The notes under the pieces are model-generated. The model ran no database searches and was not told the origin of the DNA. It saw only the letters and a program-made list of their open reading frames with translations. From a virus: a stretch of DNA of 39,772 nucleotides. The stretch is from IMG/VR virus record IMGVR_UViG_3300043446_001327, positions 1-39,772 of that record; one strand, written 5' to 3'. Positions 16,323 through 25,672 of the stretch are shown piece by piece. The position numbers and the translations under genes were made by a program. The first letter of the stretch is position 1; each line of letters opens with the position of its first letter.

Positions 16323-19300
16323 TTGAGCCGAACATCGAAGATCGGATGGCACGCATCGCATCTGGGTCGGTTGGAGGTAATCCAATTGATCCTGATGTTT
16401 CCAGCATTCTGAATCGGCCAGCAACCGAATCGATGCCGGCCATGACTCAAACTGTTGAACCATCGGGAACGGATCCAGATGTTTCAGACATTGTTGGGCG
16501 CAGCAATCCGATTCCACTGATGTCATCTCTGATGTCTGCACGCCAGGTCGATCCTGCACAGGCGGCACGGGCGCAGACGCTTGGGCAGCAACTGGGAATC
16601 GGGCAGGACATCGCATTGCGGAACATGGGGTCCGTTGCGGATCGCGCATTCATGGCAGAGATCAATCGGCGCGACATTGCCGTTGCCAACCCGGTGGTGG
16701 CGCGATTGTTGTCACAGCGCGATTTCGCAAACATCGCCCACGATGACATTCCCAATCTGGTCGATGCCGATGAGTTCTGGAAATCGGTGCCACTGACCAA
16801 CAACGTTCTGGTGGACTGGCTGCTGCCAATCGAATGGAAAAAGCAGTTTGCTGGCGGCGTTGCGAAGGAACTAGGCAATCCAGAGCGACAGGATCTTGTG
16901 CGCGACATCGTGTGGCAGCGCGACATTTCTTCCGATGAGCGCAAGGCGCGGGCCAAGCGGTTCAACGAACTGCGCGCACAGGAAGCGATGTTTGAGCCGA
17001 TGTCATCTGGGTGGATTGCCACGCCAGTATCGTTCATCACGCAGCAACTCGTGGACATCCCGCGCACCCTTGATTATGTGGTGACTGGTGCAACTGTTGG
17101 AGCTGGCATTGGTGCCGTCGGCGGAATGGGCGCACTTGATTGGGCCACAATTCCGATGGGTGCGTTGGGTGGTGGAGCCGTCGGCCTGACTACAGGCTTT
17201 GGAATGAATTCGTTCTATTCCAATGCCGCAGAAATCTATTTTGATCTGACGAACAAGGGATACGATCACGAAACCGCACGAGCCGCAGCGCAGATTGGAG
17301 GCGGACTGATTGCGGCGGTGGACATTGGCACTTTGAAACTCGCGTCGGGCTTTACCCGTGGCGTCGTGAAAAAGGCGCTTGGGAATGCGATGCTGACCAA
17401 TGTGCTGGAACGATTCGGATTGCAGGCAACGGAGGCGGCGGCAGAGCGTGCTGCGGCCACGCTTGCCACGCAGGCAGTGACGGCTCCGGCCAAGGTGACA
17501 ATGCTTCGGGGGCTTGCAAAGGCTGGTTTGGAAGGATTGAAAGCAACTTCTGTAGAGGCTGGCGGCGAAGCGTTTCAGGATGTGATTCAGTACGCGACAG
17601 AGGTTGCTGCGAATCAGATCACGCCAGCGGAAATGCGCAAGGCGCTTCAATCGCCTGAAAGTTTGGCGGATGCCGCCAAGGGTTGGGCCAATACTTTCTA
17701 CGAAACGATGCGCGGCGCGTGGGTGTTTGAGATTCCAGGCATGGCGGGTCATGTTCGCCATACCTATAAGCAGGTCCAAGCCGTTGAACGCTTTACTGCC
17801 TTGACCAATCGCGTGGCATCGCTTTCGCAGAGCAGTGCGCTGCGTGAGCGAAGCCCGGATACCTATGCCGGCGCGGTGGACACGATGGCTCAGGGAAGCG
17901 GTGCCGAAACGATCTACATCGACGGCATGACGGCACGCAACGTGCTGGCACAGGCCAATGTGTCTGATGAGCAGGTTGAGCAGATTATGCCGGGGTTGTC
18001 GGCGCAGATTCGTGATGCTGCGGAAAGCGGCACGGATGTCACTATTCCGATGGGACAGTTTGCGGCGCGCGTGGCAAATACGCCAGTTGACCAGGCATTG
18101 CGCCAGCACATGCGCGGCAATCCATCTGAAAGCACGGCTGCCGAGATGCAGTTTGCCAATCGCATGGTGACGGCAATGGTTCAGGAAAAGGAACAGGAAC
18201 TGTCTGAACAGATCAGCCGCACGAAAGAGTTCATCAAGTCGGCGAATGAAGTGCAGGACACGGTTTATTCGGATCTGTTTGCGACAGGTCGATACACGGC
18301 AGAACAGGCGCGTACACAGGCTGCGTTTGCCAAGCGGTTCTATGCGACGATGGCAGCGCGGCAGAATCAAATGCCTGGCGAGCTGTATGCCAAGTTGCCA
18401 TATCGCACGGTGATGGAGGGACAGGCAATTCCATCGCCAAGTCAGCCATCGCCAACTCCAGCAGTTCCACAGGCTGAAGCAACAGTTCCAGCCACGCAGT
18501 TTGCAGATGTGTCTACCGCAACGGCCGATGCGAGTGCGCAGGTGGATGCCGCTGTTGCGGCTGGCGAGTTGAATGAGCAACAGGCTAGTCAGGCTCGTAA
18601 TTCAGTCAAGAAATTGAATCGGGCATCTGTTGGTGGAAAGATTGCAGAATTGGCACAGGCTGCATGGCAAGCAGCAAAGCGGAATATTGGCGCAATCAAG
18701 AATGCGGTAGACAAGGCCAATTCGGCTTTGGCAGCTCTCGGAGTGGAAGTGGTTGATCCGGTTGGAAGTAAGTATGTAGAGGGAATCCAGGAATATGAAG
18801 TTGTTTCGTTTGAGCCATACCAAGAAGGTCAAGCGAACGAGGCTCCGCATGTTTCCAGAACTATTGCTCCAATCGTTCGCAGGAACGGCCAGATCATTGC
18901 TAAAGGGCAGGTGGTGGTGCGAGAAGGCAGTCCGCAATACATCGCACAGCAAGAGCAGTTAGAAGAATCCAAGAAAGCGGAAATGCGTGCGCGACTTGGC
19001 GGCGCGGCGCAGCCGCTGGAGCAGGCAGCGATTCCATTCGCGCAGGCTCCCGTCAGCCCAGGCTTCTATTCCGCGCTTGCCAAGGCGGTCGATGCGGTCG
19101 ATGCCAAGAGCATGGCGGCGTCCGGGTGGAAGGAGCGCATCAAAGGGCTCGTCAACAAGGGCGATGTCAAGCAGGACGAGGTGGACTGGAGCGGCCTGAC
19201 GGACTGGCTCGACATGCAGGAGGGCAAGGTCACGAAGGAGGCCGTGGCCGAATTCCTCAAGAACAACGGCGTGCGCGTGGAGCGCGTGCAGATTGGCGGC

Positions 19301-22300
19301 ACCGAGCTTGAGAATCTCCGCAACGAGCACGCCCGTGCGGAAATGGACTATGACGATGCCTTTGAGGCAGAGCGTGCCGCGCAGCTAGGAACCGATGAGG
19401 CGGCATGGAATGCTGCCGACGCTCGTCTTTCAGAAGCACGTCGCAGAGTTTCGGTGTTGTCGGCAAGGCTCGCGGAAACAGAACGCGCATCCACGAAGTT
19501 CAGTCAGTACACGCTTCCAGGCGGCACGAACTACCGCGAGGTGCTGATTACGCTGCCTTCGGTAATTACATCAAGGGCGGCAGAGCAGGCGCGATACAAC
19601 GAACTTGTTGCGGCTGGATTCCCACTAATGGAAGCCCAGCGGATCGCTAGTGAAACTGCGGCAGACATACAAGACAGACAACTAGAATTGCAAAAGCAGC
19701 AAGAGCCATACGCATCAAACGTAGCGGAACTTGTTCGTTTGGTTTCTGGAAATGTGGAAGGATCAAGTCCATTCACAATGTTCCAATGGCTCAAGGATCA
19801 TCCAAACAAAGCCGAATGGCAACCGCAAATTGATGCGTGGATTGATGCTGTTGGCGGTGATTTCCTGGCATATGTCGAAAACCGTGGATGGCTAAACGAC
19901 CTTGAGGCATTCCAAAATCTCAATTTGCAAATAGAAGCATTGCGAGCGGAGCGTCGTATTCGTGAGCGTGAACAGCGCGGGTTCAAGAGCAGTCATTGGG
20001 ACCAGCCAAACGTCCTCGTTCACTTCCGCCTGAACGACCGAGTCGATGCGGACGGGAAGCGCGTGCTGTTCGTGGAAGAGATTCAGAGCGATTGGGGACA
20101 GGCTGGGCGAAAGAAGGGCTTCGCAAGTCCGATGCTTTCAACGCTGCCCGCAGGAACCAAGTTGTATGAACCAGGAACGTCGCCATATGACGCGAAGATG
20201 GCAGTTGTTGAGTTGCCAGCTGGAATTGGCGGCCGCAGTTTGTTTTATGGAAACACCATTGAGGAAGCCAAGGCCAATGCACTTGCGTTCACAAAGCCCG
20301 GTGCCGTGCCGCTTGCTCCGTTTGTTGAGAACACGGACGGCTGGCTGAACCTTGGCCTGAAGCACATCATGCTTGAGGCCACGCAGGGCAACTACGACCG
20401 CGTTGCGTTCGTCAACGGCAAGCAGAGCGCGGATCGCTATGAATTGAGCAAGCAGGTGTCATTGCTATCGGTCAACAAGCAGGCCGATGGGCGGTATCTG
20501 ACATACATCGAAGGCATTGACGGAAGTCCACTTATTCGTAATCGCGATGGCTTCAGCGACTCTGGTCAGAAAGTAATGACCGCTGAAGAATTGGCCGACA
20601 CGGTTGGCAAAGACGTTGCCGAGCAGGCAATCAACGGCAAGCCCAATAAGGATGGATGGGTAGATGTTCGCGGCGATGATCTGAAGGTCGGCGGCAAGGG
20701 CATGATTGAGTTCTACGACAAGATCGTGCCTACGGCAGTCAACAAGTTGCTCAAGAAGTACGGCGGCGGGAAATTGGGAAACGTGATGCTTTCCAACATG
20801 CGTGAGCAAGAACTTGCGCAAGACGCCGAGCGCATGGGGATGACGCAGGCAGATGTTCTTGACTTGGCAGAACCAGGCGAATATGCAGCAGCGCAGCCCG
20901 GCTTCCTCGTCACGCCCGAGATGGTCAAGAAGCTGGAGTCTGGCCTTCCGCTGTTTCAGGCCATGCCTGCGCCTGGCGCGCCTCGCGGCGGCTTTGACCC
21001 TGCGCGACTGACAACGCTGCTGACCAAACGGTCAGACCTTACGACGTGGTTGCACGAAACCGCGCACTTCTTCTTTGTTGGTCTGTCTCAAATGGCATCG
21101 CAGGCGGATGCGCTGCCTGGCATTCGCGCTGACATGGACGCGGTGCTGACGTGGTTCAAGATTGAGGGAGCGACGCCAGAGGAGCGGTTGGCAAACTGGA
21201 ACGCGCTGACGATGGAGCAGCAGCGCAAGTATCACGAGCAGTGGGCGTACAACTTTGAGCAGTATCTTGCCGATGGCAAGGCACCCAGCATTGAGCTGCA
21301 GGGCGTGTTTGATCGCTTTGCGGCATGGATTCGCGGGGTGTACAAGACCGTTCGTGATGAACTGAACGCGATTTACCGCCGCGAGTTTGGCGAGGATCTT
21401 CCGATCCTGACGGGCGAAGTGCGCTCGGTCATGGATCGCATGCTGGCATCCGAGGAGCAGATCAAACTTGCGCGCGAAGTGCAATCCGCCAAGCCGCTGT
21501 TTGCTGGTCGGCCCGAAGGAATGTCGGATGCCGAATGGGCTGCATATCAGGCGATGGCCGAGGAGGATGAGAACGAAGCGATTGCGGCAATGACCAAGGC
21601 CAGCATCGGGTCAATGGAATGGCTGTCTGGCGCGCGTAGTCGCATGCTGGCGAAGTTGCAGTCGAAGCATGACAAGGTGCGCGGCGAAATCCGAAAGCGG
21701 TTGCAGGCTGAGGTGGAACGCGAACCGGCGTATCGCGCCTTGCGGTACTTCCGTACTGGCGTGCTGGTGAACGAGGATGGAACCGAGGTCAAGACGGAGA
21801 GCGGATACAAACTGCGCACGACTGGCATCGAGCAGGTACTAAATACGGTGAACCGGATGATTCCGGTGCCTGGCACGTCAGAGATGCGATTTGCCGAGGG
21901 ATACATTGATCCTCTCAAGGTTCCAAAGTCGATCATGGCTGCTGACGGCATGGACCCCAGCGTGGCGGCTGAAATGCTCGGGTTCGCCAGTGCTGAGGAA
22001 ATGTTGCGCGGCGTGGTGAATGCCAAGCCGATCCGCGAGGAAGTGAACGCGCGCGCGGATGCTGAGATGGCGCGCGACTACAGCGAGTTGGCGACGCCCG
22101 AGGGGCGCGAGCGCCAGATTCAGAAGGCGCTGCACACCGAGATGCGAGAACGCATGATTGGCGTCGAGCTGCGCTGGCTGGCAAAGGCGACCCAGCCGGT
22201 GCGCGTGTTTGTTGAGGCTGCCCGTCAGGCGGCCGAGCAGATTATCGGCGGGGTGCTGGTCAAGAACCTGTCTGTGGCCGATTACACGGCTGCAGAGGCT

Positions 22301-24979
22301 AGGGCAGCCCGAGATGCGTCCATGTCCCTTGAGAGCCTGCAAAGCCCAGCACAGGCCCGCCAGCGCGCTTATACGGCCGAATACAACAAGGCCATTGCGG
22401 AAGGCGAACCCGAGGCCACGGCGGTAACACGGGCTAACGGAGCCGGGACGATTGCGGAAGTCAAGGCGCAGCAAAGGATTGACCAGTTCAAGGCCAAATA
22501 CGGCGATGCAACGCCAGAGCAGATCACGTTGCGCGCGACCAGGCAGAGACTGCTAAACAATCAATTGGCGAAGGCTGCGCTTTCAGTTCGCGATGAAATC
22601 CAGACCAGTGTGAAGTATCTGCGCAAGGTCATGCGCGACACAAACGTCAAGCGCATGGGGGCTGAGGCGGCCGATCAGATTGCATCGCTGCTGGAGCGGT
22701 TCGACGTTCGACCGCTGACCAAGGCCGAGGCGAACCGCCGCGCTGTCTTGGCGAAGTGGGTCGAGGATCAGGAATCCAAGGGCATTGAACCCGATCTTGA
22801 TCCTGAGCTGCTGAAGGAATCGTATCGGATCTCGTACAAGAACATGACGATCACTCAGTTCCGCGATTTGGTCGCGGCGATTGAGCAGATTGAACACATC
22901 GGCAAGCATGCGAACAAGTTGCTGTCACAGCAGCGCAAGGCAGAGTTCCAGGCTGTTCTTGAAACGATCAATACGCGCGTTCGGCAAAGCGCGAAGGAGC
23001 AGGGCCGAACGAACTTGGCGCGCAACCCAAACACGCCAAGCAAGGCGGTGTTCAAGCAGATCAGAAAGTTCCACATCAGTCATCTCACCGCATCCTCAAT
23101 CATTCGCATTCTGGATGGCGGCAAAGATGGCGGTCCCATCGCGCAGATGTTGCTGCTGCCCATGAACAAGGCTGGCGATCTGAAAACGCAGATGACGGCC
23201 GATGCTACTGTGAAGCTGACGGAAATCCTGAAACCGTTCCTGAGCAGCGGAGCCATGACAGGTCAGATGATGACGTTCCCGGGAATCAATCGACCATTGA
23301 CGCTTGAAGAGCGCATGGTCATCGCCCTGAACGTTGGCAACGCCGGCAACCTGCAACGCCTGCTGGATGGTGAGGGCTGGACGATGGACACCATTCGGCC
23401 CGTGTTGGAATCGCTGACGAGCGAGCAATGGAATGCGGTGCAACAGGTGTGGGATTATCTTGACACGTTTCGGCCTCTGTTTGCCGAGCGTTCGCGTCGG
23501 ATGATTGGCCGCGAACCGCAATGGGTTGAAGCTGTTCCGTTTCAGGTGCGTACATCCGATGGCAAGGATCTGTCGCTTCGTGGTGGCTATTACCCGGCCA
23601 AGTACGACACAGAAGCAAGCATTCAGTCCGAGCGCCTTGATGCTGCCACACAAGCCGAGCAGCAGATGAATTCGGCACGCATGGTGCCCAGCACGCGCAA
23701 CAGTGGTTTGCTCAAGCGCGCAAAGCAGGTCAAGAATCGCCCGATCTTGCTGAATCTGTCGGCGCTGTATTCGCGCGTGGATGAGATGATTCACGACTAC
23801 GCATATCGCGAAGTCATCATTGACGCCAACCGATTGCTGAACTCATCTTTTGATGACACGATGCGCGAAACCTTTGGAGCTGAATGGGTTCGCAAATTGC
23901 GTGAATGGGTAAGTGATGTTGCGGCCGGAGACAGCGGGCCGATGGACGCTACAGATCAGGTGCTGAACTTTGTTCGTCGTGGCAAAACGGCATCGGTCAT
24001 GGGATTGAACCTGTTCAACACCGTTCAGAACCTGACAGGCATGGCAAACTCGTGGGAACGTATTGGCGGCAAGTGGCTGGCAAGTGGCATTCAGCAGTTT
24101 GCGTCACGTCCACTTGAACAGATCAAGCGGGTGTATGCCATGTCATCGTTCATGCGCAATCGTGCGCGGACCAGCATGATGACTCTGAACGAGGTCAGGA
24201 ATGTGGTGCAGGGCGAGAGCCGAACCATGCGACAGGTTGAGATCGCGGCGTATTACTTGACGCTGCAATCGCAGCGTGTGGTGGATATGTGTACTTGGCT
24301 GGGTCAGTACTCAAAGATGATTGCGGAAGGCAAGACCGAAGAACAAGCAATCGCTCTTTCTGACCAGGCCGTGATTGACGCACAGGGTTCTGGAATGACC
24401 AAGGATCTTGCGGCGGTCATGCGCGGGTCGGGCAAGAAGAAGATTCTGACCATGTTCTACAGTTTCTTCAACAGCACCTACAACATGATCTCGGTGAAGC
24501 AGATGACCAGCCGTGACGCGGCTGACATCGCGGCGACGTATTTCCGGGTGATTGTCGTTCCAGCAACCTTGAGTTACATGCTGAAGCAATTGCTGAAGCC
24601 GTCGGTTGATGACGAAGAAAAGGATCTGACGGAAATTGCTCGCGAGCTGGCTGGCGAAAACCTTTCGTACCTGATGAATACGGTGATCGGTGTTCGCGAA
24701 CTGGCACCGCTCGCGCAGTCGGTTTTCGATTCGGACAACCGCCCGCTGACATATGGAGGTCCGGCCGTGTTTGGGGGGATTGGTGACGGATACCGATTCC
24801 TGAATCAGGTTCGCCAGGGCGAGCTTGATGCCGGCTTCAGGCGTGCATTCTTGAGCATTCTTGGCTGGGGCACAGGCCTGCCGACTGCGCAGCTGAATCG
24901 AACGCTTGATGGTTTGACAGCCATATACGAAGGCAAGACCGTCAGCCCGCTCGCGCCAGTCTTTGGTACGCGCAGGTAA
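16319..24979 (+). CDS. Giant polyvalent internal virion/ejection protein
   Basis: This is a 2,886-residue protein, 22% of the window. Regions in order: an N-terminal helical part; a Gly-rich hydrophobic segment (about 255-330, TGATVGAGIGAVGGMG) that could insert in membrane; helical spacer with an Ala/Pro/Gln linker (about 700-760); a large polyvalent-protein-associated domain containing SSHWDQPNVLVHFRLNDR and LFVEEIQSDWGQAGRKKGF (about 1225-1262); a zinc metallopeptidase site HETAH at 1579-1583, followed by EQWAYNFEQYLADGKAPS; a long helical stretch; and the C-terminal domain with GGYYPAKYDTEASI (about 2422) and DYAYREVIIDANRLL. Such giant proteins are injected with phage DNA, as in Bcep22-like podoviruses and P1 DarB-like proteins. 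The gene occupies the gp16 position. I see no clear SLT motif. Base composition is mosaic, AT-richer near 18.6-18.8 and 19.65-19.97 kb. Confidence 0.85.
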   Translation: MIEPNIEDRMARIASGSVGGNPIDPDVSSILNRPATESMPAMTQTVEPSGTDPDVSDIVGRSNPIPLMSSLMSARQVDPAQAARAQTLGQQLGIGQDIALRNMGSVADRAFMAEINRRDIAVANPVVARLLSQRDFANIAHDDIPNLVDADEFWKSVPLTNNVLVDWLLPIEWKKQFAGGVAKELGNPERQDLVRDIVWQRDISSDERKARAKRFNELRAQEAMFEPMSSGWIATPVSFITQQLVDIPRTLDYVVTGATVGAGIGAVGGMGALDWATIPMGALGGGAVGLTTGFGMNSFYSNAAEIYFDLTNKGYDHETARAAAQIGGGLIAAVDIGTLKLASGFTRGVVKKALGNAMLTNVLERFGLQATEAAAERAAATLATQAVTAPAKVTMLRGLAKAGLEGLKATSVEAGGEAFQDVIQYATEVAANQITPAEMRKALQSPESLADAAKGWANTFYETMRGAWVFEIPGMAGHVRHTYKQVQAVERFTALTNRVASLSQSSALRERSPDTYAGAVDTMAQGSGAETIYIDGMTARNVLAQANVSDEQVEQIMPGLSAQIRDAAESGTDVTIPMGQFAARVANTPVDQALRQHMRGNPSESTAAEMQFANRMVTAMVQEKEQELSEQISRTKEFIKSANEVQDTVYSDLFATGRYTAEQARTQAAFAKRFYATMAARQNQMPGELYAKLPYRTVMEGQAIPSPSQPSPTPAVPQAEATVPATQFADVSTATADASAQVDAAVAAGELNEQQASQARNSVKKLNRASVGGKIAELAQAAWQAAKRNIGAIKNAVDKANSALAALGVEVVDPVGSKYVEGIQEYEVVSFEPYQEGQANEAPHVSRTIAPIVRRNGQIIAKGQVVVREGSPQYIAQQEQLEESKKAEMRARLGGAAQPLEQAAIPFAQAPVSPGFYSALAKAVDAVDAKSMAASGWKERIKGLVNKGDVKQDEVDWSGLTDWLDMQEGKVTKEAVAEFLKNNGVRVERVQIGGTELENLRNEHARAEMDYDDAFEAERAAQLGTDEAAWNAADARLSEARRRVSVLSARLAETERASTKFSQYTLPGGTNYREVLITLPSVITSRAAEQARYNELVAAGFPLMEAQRIASETAADIQDRQLELQKQQEPYASNVAELVRLVSGNVEGSSPFTMFQWLKDHPNKAEWQPQIDAWIDAVGGDFLAYVENRGWLNDLEAFQNLNLQIEALRAERRIREREQRGFKSSHWDQPNVLVHFRLNDRVDADGKRVLFVEEIQSDWGQAGRKKGFASPMLSTLPAGTKLYEPGTSPYDAKMAVVELPAGIGGRSLFYGNTIEEAKANALAFTKPGAVPLAPFVENTDGWLNLGLKHIMLEATQGNYDRVAFVNGKQSADRYELSKQVSLLSVNKQADGRYLTYIEGIDGSPLIRNRDGFSDSGQKVMTAEELADTVGKDVAEQAINGKPNKDGWVDVRGDDLKVGGKGMIEFYDKIVPTAVNKLLKKYGGGKLGNVMLSNMREQELAQDAERMGMTQADVLDLAEPGEYAAAQPGFLVTPEMVKKLESGLPLFQAMPAPGAPRGGFDPARLTTLLTKRSDLTTWLHETAHFFFVGLSQMASQADALPGIRADMDAVLTWFKIEGATPEERLANWNALTMEQQRKYHEQWAYNFEQYLADGKAPSIELQGVFDRFAAWIRGVYKTVRDELNAIYRREFGEDLPILTGEVRSVMDRMLASEEQIKLAREVQSAKPLFAGRPEGMSDAEWAAYQAMAEEDENEAIAAMTKASIGSMEWLSGARSRMLAKLQSKHDKVRGEIRKRLQAEVEREPAYRALRYFRTGVLVNEDGTEVKTESGYKLRTTGIEQVLNTVNRMIPVPGTSEMRFAEGYIDPLKVPKSIMAADGMDPSVAAEMLGFASAEEMLRGVVNAKPIREEVNARADAEMARDYSELATPEGRERQIQKALHTEMRERMIGVELRWLAKATQPVRVFVEAARQAAEQIIGGVLVKNLSVADYTAAEARAARDASMSLESLQSPAQARQRAYTAEYNKAIAEGEPEATAVTRANGAGTIAEVKAQQRIDQFKAKYGDATPEQITLRATRQRLLNNQLAKAALSVRDEIQTSVKYLRKVMRDTNVKRMGAEAADQIASLLERFDVRPLTKAEANRRAVLAKWVEDQESKGIEPDLDPELLKESYRISYKNMTITQFRDLVAAIEQIEHIGKHANKLLSQQRKAEFQAVLETINTRVRQSAKEQGRTNLARNPNTPSKAVFKQIRKFHISHLTASSIIRILDGGKDGGPIAQMLLLPMNKAGDLKTQMTADATVKLTEILKPFLSSGAMTGQMMTFPGINRPLTLEERMVIALNVGNAGNLQRLLDGEGWTMDTIRPVLESLTSEQWNAVQQVWDYLDTFRPLFAERSRRMIGREPQWVEAVPFQVRTSDGKDLSLRGGYYPAKYDTEASIQSERLDAATQAEQQMNSARMVPSTRNSGLLKRAKQVKNRPILLNLSALYSRVDEMIHDYAYREVIIDANRLLNSSFDDTMRETFGAEWVRKLREWVSDVAAGDSGPMDATDQVLNFVRRGKTASVMGLNLFNTVQNLTGMANSWERIGGKWLASGIQQFASRPLEQIKRVYAMSSFMRNRARTSMMTLNEVRNVVQGESRTMRQVEIAAYYLTLQSQRVVDMCTWLGQYSKMIAEGKTEEQAIALSDQAVIDAQGSGMTKDLAAVMRGSGKKKILTMFYSFFNSTYNMISVKQMTSRDAADIAATYFRVIVVPATLSYMLKQLLKPSVDDEEKDLTEIARELAGENLSYLMNTVIGVRELAPLAQSVFDSDNRPLTYGGPAVFGGIGDGYRFLNQVRQGELDAGFRRAFLSILGWGTGLPTAQLNRTLDGLTAIYEGKTVSPLAPVFGTRR

Positions 24980-24994
24980 CGGTCGGGATCAGCG

Positions 24995-25068
24995 ATGAGC
25001 ACCAGCGCCCCAGAGTTTGACCACGGAATCAGCCCCGCCGCTGGTGCTCATTCTTTGCATTCCGTGGT
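24995..25068 (+). promoter_or_regulatory. Interleaved inverted repeats (pseudoknot-like or switch RNA) over the methyltransferase start
   Basis: Arm A (24995-25007, ATGAGCACCAGCG) is perfectly complementary to A' (25039-25051). Arm B (25020-25029, ACCACGGAAT) is perfectly complementary to B' (25059-25068), and G-U plus T-A can extend it by two. The order A-B-A'-B' is that of an H-type pseudoknot with connecting segments of 12, 9 and 7 nt. Alternatively it gives two competing hairpins. Arm A contains the ATG of the methyltransferase. The element begins 15 nt after the stop of the giant gene. Confidence 0.8.
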
Positions 25069-25612
25069 TAGACCTCTTTCGGGCTACTCGGTGATACTGG
25101 CTGACCCGCCGTGGAAATACTACGGAGATCCGAACAAAGACCAAGCGTGTGGAAAACACTACAACTGCATGACGCCAGAAGAAATCGCCGCGCTGCCGGT
25201 AAAGATGCTCTGCGCCGACCGCGCCGTGGTGCTGGTGTGGGCGACGTGCCCGATGCTCGACGTGGCGATGGATACCATCCGGGCATGGGGACTCCACTAT
25301 CGAGGCGTGGCCTATGTGTGGGTGAAAACCCGCGCCGACGGCGGAATCATCAACGGGCAAGGCGTGCGACCGACGCTGACAAAACCGACAACCGAACTTG
25401 TGCTGGCTGCCAGCACGGTGAAGCGTGGAAGGCCGCTCAAAATCCTGAATGAAGGGCAAGGGCAAGTCGTCCTCGCGCCAAGAGGAGAACACAGTAAGAA
25501 ACCAGACGAAGTGCAGAAGCGAATTGAAACACTACTCGGCGACGTGCCGCGCCTCGAACTATTCGCAAGGCGGAAACGACCAGGTTGGGATGCGTGGGGC
25601 AATGAGGTCTAA
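24995..25612 (+). CDS. MT-A70-like DNA N6-adenine methyltransferase
   Basis: This is a 205-residue protein from ATG 24995. The catalytic DPPW motif (VILADPPWKYYGD) lies at about residue 37, with later LVWATCPML, HYRGVAYVWVKT and a C-terminal GDVPRLELFARRKRPGWDAWGNE, the usual MT-A70 ending. It should transfer a methyl group from SAM to adenine N6 in phage DNA, probably protecting it from restriction. Family members often begin close to the VILADPPW strand, so the first 20 or so residues, encoded by the inverted repeats, may be leader; GTG 25064 is an alternative start without an obvious Shine-Dalgarno. It sits alone between virion genes, like a moron. Its frame is open back to the giant gene's TAA. 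Confidence 0.85.
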   Translation: MSTSAPEFDHGISPAAGAHSLHSVVRPLSGYSVILADPPWKYYGDPNKDQACGKHYNCMTPEEIAALPVKMLCADRAVVLVWATCPMLDVAMDTIRAWGLHYRGVAYVWVKTRADGGIINGQGVRPTLTKPTTELVLAASTVKRGRPLKILNEGQGQVVLAPRGEHSKKPDEVQKRIETLLGDVPRLELFARRKRPGWDAWGNEV

Positions 25613-25614
25613 CA

Positions 25615-25643
25615 GGTATCCGTAACGAGGTACGGCATCCGTA
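25615..25643. repeat. Paired GGTATCCGTA / GGCATCCGTA elements before the tailspike gene
   Basis: GGTATCCGTA at 25615-25624 and GGCATCCGTA at 25634-25643 are spaced 19 bp apart in the 60-bp gap between the methyltransferase and tailspike genes. The first 10-mer recurs exactly at 2602-2611 and 7167-7176, also at gene boundaries. TACGG-CAT-CCGTA (25631-25643) forms a 5-bp hairpin followed by AGTTTT, which could be a weak terminator. Function unknown. Confidence 0.5.
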
Positions 25644-25672
25644 AGTTTTGAGAACTATCCCGGAGCAAACGC

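Noticed and set aside
24995-25068. Simple rho-independent terminator after the giant gene
   Set aside because: Long perfect stems are present but there is no U-tract after either stem, and the two stems interlock. A terminator alone does not explain the arrangement.
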